In this document: positions 1-7,857 of the stretch, piece by piece
How positions within the stretch are numbered: the stretch's first letter is position 1
Layout: every line of letters begins with the position of its first letter
NCBI GenBank assembly: GCA_036939355.1
Contig: JALLAP010000855.1
Coordinates: 1-10,112, forward strand
Length of the DNA stretch: 10,112 nucleotides
Reading direction: 5' to 3'
From: Thalassiosira profunda
Taxonomy: Eukaryota > Bacillariophyta > Thalassiosirophyceae > Thalassiosirales > Thalassiosiraceae
Notes under the pieces: model-generated
Told to the model about the DNA's origin: nothing
Seen by the model: the letters and a program-made list of their open reading frames with translations, nothing else
Database searches by the model: none
Translations under genes and position numbers: made by a program

Positions 1-1
1 T

Positions 2-381
2 ATTGCACAGATGGAGCCGAGCGAAAAGAGCCTTGAGTTTGAAGCGTCTGCGGGCACGAATGGCAGATCACAAGTGGTCGACACCGGTGCTGATCCTTCA
101 TTTGTTAGTGGGCTATCTCATACTGCGGACATTGGTTCCGTATTGGAGAGTGCACATGCGGAGGATTCGAAGGCGGGTCCTCAACGATAGGAAGCGCAGG
201 CGACATCCGAATGCAACGGCATCTGAAAACACGCAGAGAAATTCTCAACCTCCGCGACCTCATCATGCTCCAAACCGGGTCAGCGGGACCCGCTACCGCC
301 AAAGAGCACAGAGAGGACGGCGACGGCATTCGGGGCCCAGGACACAGAATTACTTTCTTGAACTATGATCACATCGTCTGA
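2..381 (+). CDS. Possible 3' end of an upstream gene, with an apparent frameshift
   Basis: I do not recognise this protein. Two overlapping plus-strand frames look more protein-like than the arginine-rich third frame. One is open from the window edge to a TAG at 188-190 and is acidic and Ser/Ala/Glu-rich (it begins IAQMEPSEKSLEFEASAG), like a disordered tail. The other is open from 109 to a TGA at 379-381 and holds a more ordered-looking stretch (MQRHLKTRREILNLRDLIML) from 211. Moving from the first frame to the second near 176-187 would give one continuous C-terminus. That would need a one-base indel, real or a sequencing error in the G run there, or an intron I cannot define. Alternatively neither frame is coded. 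No domain is visible and confidence is low. Confidence 0.3.
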
Positions 382-488
382 TTGCAATGCTGTTTCCCCT
401 TCTGCCACCCACAGACTTATCTTGGCTTTTGGCTTACACCTTACACCACCACTCCAGGTATGACTGGCTGCTTAAGTATTAACTGTGG

Positions 489-656
489 TACGTACAACAC
501 GTAGAGTGCAGACGGTCTCGCCGCTCTCAACCCATCTGCCGACCCAGTGCACATCTAATGCACACTGAAGTCGTACCCATTCCGAAACTGTTCAAACACA
601 CCGTAGCCCTCCGCGGTGTGTTGCCTGAACCAGGTACATAAGTAGCCGGATACGTA
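489..656. promoter_or_regulatory. Two TACGTA palindromes upstream of the APP1-like gene
   Basis: TACGTA occurs at 489-494 (inside GTACGTAC) and at 651-656, 81 bp before the ATG. TACGTA is an ACGT-core palindrome of the kind bound by bZIP factors in plants and algae. The same hexamer recurs upstream of the RAP and LRR genes and nowhere else in the window. A regulatory role is inference. Confidence 0.3.
595..622. repeat. Perfect 9-bp inverted repeat (hairpin)
   Basis: The arms aacacaccg (595-603) and cggtgtgtt (614-622) are exact reverse complements separated by a 10-nt loop. It lies 115 bp before the APP1-like start codon. No T-run follows, and the setting is eukaryotic, so a bacterial-type terminator is not implied. 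Its function is unknown. Confidence 0.5.
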
Positions 657-736
657 AAATACCTAGCTACTCTATCATCTCAATCAACAAAGGCAAAGGC
701 GCGAGGGGGGTCCGGCTGGGCTGCTGGGCTGTCACG

Positions 737-1093
737 ATGGCAACGTCGGCTCTCTGCATCCTCCTTGCAGTATGCATGGGTTGCGCTTTGCATGCGGAGG
801 CGTTTGGGAGCCTGCGCCCGGCGGCGTCGCCTCCTCTGCATCGCCAGCCATCGCCCATCACCCTCGCGTCATCAGGTGACGCCACCAGCGATGTGCAGCC
901 GCCGCCATCGTTCTCTCTCGCGCACCCGCTGACCCAGGTGGTCAGCGATATCGACGATACCCTCAAATCGAGCGGGGGCGTCACCGTCGCCGGTGTGACG
1001 CTCGGGGGCGTCGACGTGCAGTATTCACGTGGCGATTTTTATCCCGGCGTCTTTCAATTCATGTGGGAGCTCAGCCTCCACTCGGTGTTGATC
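737..1093 (+). CDS. APP1/DUF2183-type phosphatidate phosphatase-like protein, 5' part only
   Basis: The first 119 residues of a secreted or organelle-targeted protein are visible. Residues 4-20 form a hydrophobic signal-peptide core (ALCILLAVCMGCALHA). It is followed by AEAF (F at residue 23) and an Arg/Pro/Ser-rich stretch, resembling the signal peptide plus A-F transit junction of secondary-plastid proteins. Residues 69-75 read VSDIDDT, the HAD-type DxDxT loop whose first Asp is the nucleophile in APP1-family phosphatidate phosphatases. Downstream, SSGG and the run GDFYPGVFQFMWELS (99-113) match the family's pattern. The known family dephosphorylates phosphatidic acid to diacylglycerol; that activity here is inferred. 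The frame is cut at the N at 1094, so the rest of the HAD domain is missing, and what follows is antisense to a repeat. The start is the first ATG of the frame, directly before the signal peptide. Confidence 0.75.
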
Positions 1094-1094
1094 N
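1094..1094. other. Ambiguous base: probable assembly junction
   Basis: A single N separates the APP1-like coding sequence from an unrelated antisense repeat ORF. The gene ends mid-domain here, as the rhodanese gene does at the other N (9557). This fits a contig join or minimal gap rather than a simple base-call ambiguity. Confidence 0.7.
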
Positions 1095-1392
1095 TTGCCT
1101 GAACCAGCTTGGTCCTCCGCTATCGCCTGGCCGCCACCGATTGTCACTGTGGTTGGCACGGGCCGCATAGGCGGCCTCCCGGGCGGTTGCACGCACATAG
1201 TGCAGACGTGCAAGTTTGTGCAGCGCATTGCCCCGAACGATCGCCACCCCAATCGCCCGCCGAAACTGTTGCTGCATGATAGGAAAGGCGCCTCCTTTCC
1301 GATCGGAGTTGACGAGCGGTGAGATCACCAGCCCGTCGTTGCTCGCCGCCGCCTGGCGAGCCAAGGTTTTGAGGATCTTGCTAAAGTCCTCG

Positions 1393-1447
1393 CCGATCTC
1401 TCCAAATGGGCCCGCACACAAAGGAATCACCTGCCTCTGGAAGAACT
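1393..1447. repeat. 55-bp exact direct repeat, copy 1
   Basis: Positions 1393-1447 are identical to 9558-9612 in the same orientation. This copy lies inside the retroelement-like ORF and encodes, on the minus strand, FFQRQVIPLCAGPFGEI. Similarity ends abruptly on the right (gtgctt here, catgtg in the other copy); on the left it ends exactly where copy 2 meets the N. Confidence 0.95.
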
Positions 1448-1663
1448 GTGCTTGGGCCGCCGAGAAAGGTCCAACAACCGCCGACTCCTCGTCGCCGACC
1501 ACCTCAGGAGCAAATTTGCAGTCAAGCTTCTTGAAGGCGCTGCGGTATTCGCTGAGCACCTCCCGGCCCCGCCGATCCGCTGGACGAGTCAAGTCGTTGT
1601 TGTGATTGAATCGGGTGGGGCAGGCGGTGTAGGGTTTCACCTCAAAGAACGCCTCCGCCGAGG

Positions 1664-1682
1664 ACGTACGTAGGTAGGTATC
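1664..1682. promoter_or_regulatory. TACGTA plus GTAGGTA repeat upstream of the RAP gene
   Basis: The stretch acgtacgtaggtaggtatc contains TACGTA at 1667-1672 followed by a short GTAG-type repeat, 84 bp before the preferred RAP start at 1756. It resembles the cluster at 8327-8360 upstream of the LRR gene. It also lies in the antisense element ORF, so it could be simple repeat rather than promoter. Confidence 0.3.
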
Positions 1683-1755
1683 TTCGTAGTCGCCCGCCCC
1701 AACCTCAGTGACCTCAGATTTCGTCCCCGGCGCCCGGCTCCCATCAAGTTGCAGC

Positions 1756-4700
1756 ATGCTCGCGGCAGCCCGCCGCGGCGGGCAATGGCTCTCCCACTGG
1801 CCGCCGCGGAACGCCCACCGCCCCTCGGTAGCCGCCGGGAACGCCGCTCCCGCCTTGGCGGACGCGTTTGCACATTGGCATTGCGGAAACACATCACGTG
1901 CACCCTGTCGCCATCGACGCCTGAGCGGCGCCGCAGATGATGGCGGCGGGGCGGATCGGGCCCCTCCTCCGAGGCCGAGGGCGGGTGGGTCGCACGGTGG
2001 ATGGGAACAGTACCAAAGGTCGAGCCGGTCGCCGCGACATCACGATCGGGAGAGAAAATGGCGCCGGGAGAGAAGTTGGGATCGAGGGGAATTCATTGGT
2101 GATATCCCAAGCAGACGACGCGACGGGCCGCCTCCATCCCACAAACGAAGGGCGGGACCGTTCCGCCCGCGCCAGAGTCACTCTCGCACGTCCGCGGAGA
2201 TGGCCCGGATGAAGGCGGAAATCTACGCGTGCCATTCCGTCGACGAATTGGTCCAGTTGGTCCACGAACATCTCGACGGCGACGTGCCCCCCAACGTCCT
2301 CTCCCTGTTCTGGACGAAGCTGCACAATCTATTGGACAAGCCTCCTCGACAAAGGAGCGGGGGAGTTGATTGGAACGCGACGGGGCGGCAGCTGAACGAC
2401 GTGCTGGGAGGCACCGCGAGCGAAATTGACGCCGTGCCCCCCGCGCTGCTGGGGAGGGTCGCCCAGGCGCTGGCCTCCATTGCCAAGAAGGTGGCCGACG
2501 GCCGCGGGGGGAGGACCGACCCGCAAAAGGCAATGTTGCAGGATGTCGTTTTGCGAGGGCGGCCCATCTTTTGGGCCGAATTGGTCGACCGTGCCGCCAA
2601 AACGACGGACGACTTCCGGCCCAAGGGATTGGTCAGCGTCGCGTGGGCGCTGGCGACGGCGGCGGGGCCGCTGAAACGTTACGGAAATGCGGTGGACGTC
2701 GCCCCCTTCTTTCATTCGTTGCACGAGACATTTGCAAAGCGGCCGGGAGAATTCAGCTCGAAGCATTTGGGCAACCTCGCGTGGGCCTGCATGACGTGCC
2801 AGCACGAGGCGCCGGGGCTGTTCGAGGACTTTGCCGCCGAGTTTGTCCGGCGCCGAAAGCGGGAAGAGGCCCACGCGACGAGCGGAGAGGGCATTATTTC
2901 TACAAACGATATCGTGGACCCCACCACCCTCTGCCAATGGGCCAACGCCTACGCCAAGGCGGGACACGCGGCCCCCGCCCTCTTCCGCTCCCTCGCCGAA
3001 ACATCCGTGCCCCTCCTCTCGGACTTCGACGCCCGGCACTGCGCCAACCTCGCCCACGCGTTCGGCCGCGCGGGGGAGGCGCCCCGCCTGGACGACGGAT
3101 CATCGTTCTTCGACGCCCTGGCCGCGGCGGCGGTATCGCGGGCGCGGCAGTTCGATCCCCAGAACGTGGCGAACGTGCTGTGGGCGTACGCGAAGGCGGA
3201 GCACGACAGCCCGGAGCTGTTTGGAACCTTGGCGAGAGTGGCGGTGCATCGGTTGAAAGAGTTCGATGCCCGGCAGCTCGCCAACGTGGCGTGGGCGCTG
3301 TCGAAGTTTCCCGCGTCGGCGGGGGCGGAGGTCTTCGATCGCATCGCCGACGAGGTGGCGTCGCGGGGTTCGTTGGATGCGTTCACGTCCCAAGGCTTGG
3401 CCATGCTGGCCCTCGCGTTCGGTACCATCGGCCATGCGAGCAATGTGGACTTTTGGGATGGCCTGGAGCGTGCGGTGGTCGCAAGGTCTTCGGAACTGGG
3501 CCCCATCGAATGCAGCCAGATTGCCTGGTCGTTGGCGAAGGTCGAACGCCGCTCGGAGGATGCGTTCGACGCCATCCAGCGCACGGCGATGTCGAAGATG
3601 GGTTCGATCCAGCCCCAGGGACTCTCCAACCTTGCCTGGGCGTTTGCCACTGCGGAGCGCGGCGATCCGCACTTCTTTGAGACAATTGCAGGGGAGAGCC
3701 TCCAGAAGTTGGACGCGTTCACGCCGCACGATAAGGTCATGCTGGTTTTGGCTTATGCCCAAATCGACGCTCCGTATCCAGAGATCTTTGATCGAATTGC
3801 CGAGCAATCTTTTTCTCGGCTGGGCGAGTTCAGTGGGCTGGATCTCTTCAATGTCGCGATATCCTACGTGAAGGCAGGCCACGCGTCGGAGCCTTTGATG
3901 AAGGCCATCGCGACGGAGATCATTCGCCGGCCGTCTCATTTCCCTGTGGAGCTGTTGGTAGGAATTGCCCACGCCTACGCCTCTGTGGATTGCCGCAACC
4001 CCGCGCTCTTTTACACCATTGCAAACGAATGCCTCGAAGGTGGTTGCAACGAGATCAACCCCAAAGGGATCGCCAGTCTCGCATGGTCATTTGCAACGCT
4101 GGACGTTTTTCACAGTCCACTTTTGGGCGCGTTGGCAGATGCATCTGAGGGACGGTGGGACGCGTTTGATGCGCGTTCGCTCGCAAGGATGGCCTGGGCG
4201 TTTGCCAAAGCTCGGGAAGACCGCCATCAGCTGTTCGAGAGCGTTGCAAATGCCGCGATTGCTAGACGAGATGAATTTGAGCCCCAATCCATCTCAATGT
4301 TACTGTGGGCTTGCTCTGACGTTGGGCACCTCGACCAACGTCTATTCGAGTCACTGGCGCCAGTAGCCGCAGCATCGCTGAAAGATAGCACTGCTCAGGG
4401 GTTGGCAACCATCGCTTGGGCAAATGCAGTGGCAAATGTGGATGCCCCATGTCTGTTCAATGATGCGTTTATCGACGCTTGCGCTGAAAAGGAAAGCGAA
4501 TTGCAAACGCAAACAGAAGCTTTGTGCCAGCTTCACCAATACAATGTGTGGCGAAGGGAGATTTCTGGCCATGCTTCTCTGCCACCAGCGCTCGGACAGC
4601 GCTGCTATGATGCCTTCATCAATCAGCCCACTCGACAATCCAAGTTGCAAAACGATGTGATATCTGAAATGACGGCAATGGGAATAGATCTCAAGCAAGA

Positions 4701-4944
4701 GGCACTGACTCCGAGCGGCTATCGCTTGGATGCGCTTGTTGACGTGAATGGCAAACAAATAGGTGTAGAGGTCGATGGACCTCACCACTTTATCGACCGA
4801 AGACCCGCTGGTAGTGCCATTTTAAAGCAACGGCAAGTCTCTGGGGTGGACGAAATCCCTGTTGTTTCCTTGGCCTATTGGGAGTGGAACGAGCTCGAGA
4901 CGTCACATGCAAAGCAGGAGTACCTGCGGTTGAAGCTGAGTTGA
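1756..4944 (+). CDS. RAP-domain protein with about 16 OPR/FASTK-like helical repeats, probably organellar RNA-binding
   Basis: An intronless frame encodes 1062 residues from the ATG at 1756; an in-frame ATG at 1708 would add 16. I prefer 1756 because MLAAARRGGQWLSHW looks like an organelle transit peptide. Residues 1-150 are Arg/Pro/Gly-rich and low complexity. A more ordered part begins near MARMKAEIYACHSVDELVQL (about 149). From about residue 291 to 910 there are about 16 degenerate repeats of 36-40 residues, each with a core like LANVAWAFAKAxH followed by LFxxIA (examples at 3164, 3274, 3394, 4399). The C-terminal RAP domain (about 975-1062) has LDALVDVNG, GVEVDGPHHF and ILKQRQV. Proteins of this architecture bind and process organelle RNA; the target here is unknown. 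D992, E1005, D1007 and K1024 resemble a PD-(D/E)XK arrangement. The 5' half is far more GC-rich than the 3' half. The gene faces the LRR gene tail to tail. Confidence 0.9.
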   Translation: MLAAARRGGQWLSHWPPRNAHRPSVAAGNAAPALADAFAHWHCGNTSRAPCRHRRLSGAADDGGGADRAPPPRPRAGGSHGGWEQYQRSSRSPRHHDRERKWRRERSWDRGEFIGDIPSRRRDGPPPSHKRRAGPFRPRQSHSRTSAEMARMKAEIYACHSVDELVQLVHEHLDGDVPPNVLSLFWTKLHNLLDKPPRQRSGGVDWNATGRQLNDVLGGTASEIDAVPPALLGRVAQALASIAKKVADGRGGRTDPQKAMLQDVVLRGRPIFWAELVDRAAKTTDDFRPKGLVSVAWALATAAGPLKRYGNAVDVAPFFHSLHETFAKRPGEFSSKHLGNLAWACMTCQHEAPGLFEDFAAEFVRRRKREEAHATSGEGIISTNDIVDPTTLCQWANAYAKAGHAAPALFRSLAETSVPLLSDFDARHCANLAHAFGRAGEAPRLDDGSSFFDALAAAAVSRARQFDPQNVANVLWAYAKAEHDSPELFGTLARVAVHRLKEFDARQLANVAWALSKFPASAGAEVFDRIADEVASRGSLDAFTSQGLAMLALAFGTIGHASNVDFWDGLERAVVARSSELGPIECSQIAWSLAKVERRSEDAFDAIQRTAMSKMGSIQPQGLSNLAWAFATAERGDPHFFETIAGESLQKLDAFTPHDKVMLVLAYAQIDAPYPEIFDRIAEQSFSRLGEFSGLDLFNVAISYVKAGHASEPLMKAIATEIIRRPSHFPVELLVGIAHAYASVDCRNPALFYTIANECLEGGCNEINPKGIASLAWSFATLDVFHSPLLGALADASEGRWDAFDARSLARMAWAFAKAREDRHQLFESVANAAIARRDEFEPQSISMLLWACSDVGHLDQRLFESLAPVAAASLKDSTAQGLATIAWANAVANVDAPCLFNDAFIDACAEKESELQTQTEALCQLHQYNVWRREISGHASLPPALGQRCYDAFINQPTRQSKLQNDVISEMTAMGIDLKQEALTPSGYRLDALVDVNGKQIGVEVDGPHHFIDRRPAGSAILKQRQVSGVDEIPVVSLAYWEWNELETSHAKQEYLRLKLS

Positions 4945-5158
4945 TCTGTTGATCTGGGTTTGTGAAGTTCTTTGCGAGGTTACAGGAGTTTGCCCGCTGC
5001 TATCTACGAGCCTCTCGACCAAGGGTGCATCAAACAGAGACGCTCCTCACAAAGTGATGTCATACAACAAACGAGCTGAAGGTGCGAGCGAATCTTGGTT
5101 GCTTTTGGGGCAACGCCCAACAAATGCCCCAATGCAACAATTCGCGGCTGCCCTCACT
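4945..5158. other. Short convergent intergenic region
   Basis: 214 bp separate the stop of the RAP gene (TGA 4942-4944) from the stop of the minus-strand LRR gene (complement of 5159-5161). No AATAAA-type signal is evident on either strand. A tandem 8-mer ttgatctg (4941-4948 and 4949-4956) overlaps the RAP stop. Both 3' UTRs must lie here or overlap. Confidence 0.6.
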
Positions 5159-7857
5159 CTAGTAGACGGGGGCTGGGAGGACGCAATCGTAGCGGTGGGT
5201 CTCCTGATTGTACACATACTTGGCCGTCTTCCTGGCGCCCTTTGGGATGTATGGCTCGTCGTCGTCGTCCTCCTCCTCGCCAAACTTCCGCCTGCGCTTG
5301 CGGCTCTTCTTCTTGGCGGCTTGTTTGGCCGCCTTTTTGGGAAGCTCGCCAGCGCCGTTGACGAAGAGGAGGGGAAGGCTCTGCCAGCCCATGATGACCT
5401 CGTAGATGTTGGACAGCGTGGGATCGCAAATGTGCTTCCTGGTACCGGACCACCATGGCAGGGTGGGATCATTGCTGGGGACCCAGACAGAGTGACCCCG
5501 GTCCTTTTTCGTCGTAGCCACCAATTCTCGGCCGAAACTGTTGCATCCTATCTCTTGCTGCACCAGGGTCTTTGGACGTACAACAGTGGGTCAGGGCAGC
5601 AAAGAAAGAAAGGTGGCCCAAGCAGAGTACAGCACTCACAATCAAGTATGGCATCAGCTCCAGAGGAACGTCGTTGAAGCTGAGAGGATCGTACAGATCC
5701 TTGTTCACCTCCGTGAGAGCAAGGACGACCTTGTATCGGATCTTGACGCCCTCCGCGACGTCCATCTCGTTGACTGAACAGAATGAATGTCGAGACAAGG
5801 GGTATCAGAGTTGGGAGGCGCAACAACAAATAATATGCGGCGACATCTTACTCTTGCGGATCGTCTCCTCCTTGAGACCACCAGTGTTTCGACCGGAGAG
5901 AAGGACGGCACACGTGTGATTGGAGTTCGCGATCGTCTGGAGACTGGTTGTGTCAAACAGGGCGCCTTTCACGATCGCAGCCTTCCCACGCTCACGCGAT
6001 GGGCGGGTTACCACGGCTCCCTGTCCATGCCGCCAGCGCCTCCGTTCCTTCGTGTTGCCCTTCAAGCTTTTGTTGCCAGTCAGATCCAAGCTCAGAAGTG
6101 TCGAGTTGTTCTGCAGGAGATCGACGACAGCAGGCGCAACCGCATCGTTCAACCAGTTGCCACTGAGGAGAAGGGAGGAGTCGGGTGCGTGAGATGAAGA
6201 CACAGAACGACAGCAGTCCAAACGATATCACACACCTCAGGTCGAGCTCCTCCAACGATTCGTTTTCCTTGAGCGCGGGCAGGATGTGGTTGGCGCCTTT
6301 CGTCGTCAGGTGGTTGTTCGAGAGAACGAGAGACTCTAGAGAACAGTCGGCGTGCTCGAGGAATTTGGCGAGGGCCTTGGCGCCTTGCACCGGAAGCGAG
6401 TTGAAGCTGAGTTCGAGATACGTGAGCTTGGACATCGATTTCATCGCCTTCTTGGTGGTGCGGATGACGCCCGGGAGCGCCAGACCATTCGAGCTGAGGC
6501 AGAGGGACTCGATGGTCTTGTTCTTGGCCAGCGACGCTTCGAGCGTCTTCTTATTTTCCTTGTCGATCGGTGCGCCAACAAAGGAGAAGAAAGTCAGCGC
6601 ATTCTTTTTGCCAACGAACTTGGCAATCGATGCGACGGCCTTTGGAGAGCGGATAAATGAAAGACATGAAAGTAAGAGACACATGTGCAGCGGCGAGAAT
6701 GAAAAGGGGGCGGCGAGCGTACCTCTGAATCCATGCTTTTGTGGCCAATCTCGAGAACCCGGCATTTCTTTAGGGAAGCTAGGAGCTTCTCGAGGGCGGC
6801 GTTGTCTCCGCCGAGGCTGCACTCGGAAAGGTTCACTGAGGTGATAGAAGAGCACTTCTTGTTGAGTGCCTTGGCGATGGCCTTGAGTGTGTCCGCCGAA
6901 TCGATGGTGTTCTGCGAGAGGTCCAGCGAGCACAGTGTCGTGTTTCCTTGAAGGAACGTCGCCAGCGACGCCAAATCGTCTCCCGAGAGGGAGCAATGCG
7001 ACAGGACCAGCTCTGAGACTAGAGAGTACAGCAGTGAAGCAGAGTTAGGTCGATGCACTGGCAATATCAGAGCAATGCGCTGGGTTTTACTCACTGCTGG
7101 TGGTCTCGAGGGTGGGAAGGATCCTGTTTCCCAGCCACGGCGATTGAGGCAGGTGGTAGTTGGTAATGCTGAAGCTCTGAGATACGAGGGACAGAGAACA
7201 TGAGCACAAAGGTAAAATGGCAGCCGGTCAGACTAAACGAGCGCCTTTCACCTCCATAGTATCGGAATGTTGCTGAATACTGTCTGCAAAGTACTCGTAG
7301 TACGGCAACAGGTCCGCGTCTGAGATAGGTGGTGCAGAGGGAGTGTGAGCAACATAAAGTGATACAGCAGGCAGGAAACAAAGCAATCGACACTCACGAT
7401 ACGGCACCTGCGTCAGCCTATATCCGCTACTATCAAAGTTGATCTCGACCTGCTGCGCATTCTGCTGGGCAACCAATGCCTTCTCAGCTTTCACCATTGT
7501 GCCGGCAGCAAGAAAGTGCGTGTGTTGGGCTCCGTCCCACCCACGGTAGGTGTAGGCGAGTTTGTCACGCCCATCGACGGTTGAGAATTCGTCCAAATCA
7601 TCCATGGTCTTTTCGCTCCAATGCTGCCAGCGGTTATTGGTGGGTGGCATGGCAAGGCGGTTCTCCGTCGAAGGATCGTTTGAAGGATGGTTCGAGGCAG
7701 TAGTGCTCGAAGAGTCTCTGCTCGCGGGTCTCCCGGCGGCGCTCGCGGCATTCTCCTCCTCGTCCAGAAACTCGCACGGGTTGGCCTCCCGCTGCTTGCG
7801 AGCGCGGGTGGACCGGCGATGATTCGGCTCCTCGTTTTCGTTTCCGGTGCCGCTCAT
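5159..7857 (-). CDS. Eight-exon leucine-rich-repeat protein (RNase-inhibitor type), 721 residues, function unknown
   Basis: Minus-strand exons, 5' to 3': 7857-7398, 7319-7252, 7176-7095, 7018-6723, 6639-6236, 6162-5852, 5773-5640, 5569-5159. All seven introns are GT-AG and 70-83 nt long. Phases agree at every junction and the exons sum to 2166 nt (721 codons plus TAG). Residues 1-90 are charged and disordered. About 140-200 form a leader domain (SSGYRLTQVPY, LLPYYEYF, LPQSPWLGN). About 204-466 hold about ten LRRs of 25-30 residues (for example LTYLELSFNSL, LESLVLSNNHL, LEELDLSGNWL); the last is restored only by splicing 6236 to 6162. A non-LRR motif DTTSLQTIANSNHTC (507-521) follows, then FNDVPLELMPY (573-583), a basic stretch KKAAKQAAKKKSRKRRRK (663-680) that could be a nuclear localisation signal, an acidic run, and KGARKTAKYVY. 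I see no signal peptide, membrane span or enzymatic motif. The start context gccaccATGa is strong. Confidence 0.85.

Larger units (their letters stand above)
382..736. other. Non-coding region upstream of the APP1-like gene
   Basis: About 355 bp with no convincing coding frame. It holds two TACGTA palindromes (489-494, the core of GTACGTAC, and 651-656) and a 9-bp perfect hairpin (595-622). A pyrimidine/A-rich stretch at 661-690 precedes a G-rich leader, and the start ATG at 737 follows a purine-containing context (cacgATGgc). It most likely contains the promoter and 5' leader of the gene at 737. Confidence 0.5.
1095..1700 (-). mobile_element. Fragment of a protist retroelement-like ORF (C-terminal part)
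   Basis: Read on the minus strand, an ORF runs from upstream of 1700 down to the N without a stop. It has a clear protein-like core: FFEVKPYTACPTRFNHNN (about 1640-1590), then ADRRGREVLSEYRSAFKKLD, then QVIPLCAGPFGEI, then DRKGGAFPIMQQQFRRAIGV and a final ARLHYVRAT segment. From memory, this set of motifs resembles a conserved region downstream of the reverse transcriptase in repeated proteins of algal and protist genomes. I cannot confirm that without a search. No reverse transcriptase or endonuclease motif is present, so the 5' part is missing, with RAP-gene sequence in its place, and the 3' end is lost at the N. A 55-bp piece of it recurs exactly at 9558-9612, which supports a repeated element. 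The ORF stays open to 1892, but the part overlapping the RAP gene looks non-specific. Confidence 0.5.

Noticed and set aside
3..368. Arg-rich plus-strand ORF of 121 residues with a hydrophobic stretch
   Set aside because: The composition (poly-Arg, many Trp/His) is typical of an off-frame reading; the two overlapping frames look more like real protein.
621..1107. 13-mer ttgcctgaaccag at 621-633 and again at 1095-1107, next to the N
   Set aside because: A match of this length somewhere in 10 kb is expected about once by chance; there is no flanking similarity.
2329..3972. Long minus-strand and alternative-frame ORFs inside the RAP gene
   Set aside because: They are antisense or shifted shadows of a GC-rich coding sequence, with no independent domain and biased composition.
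4949..5677. Plus-strand ORF of 242 residues opposite the LRR gene's last exons
   Set aside because: The minus strand gives a consistent spliced protein here; the plus ORF has no recognisable domain and crosses introns.
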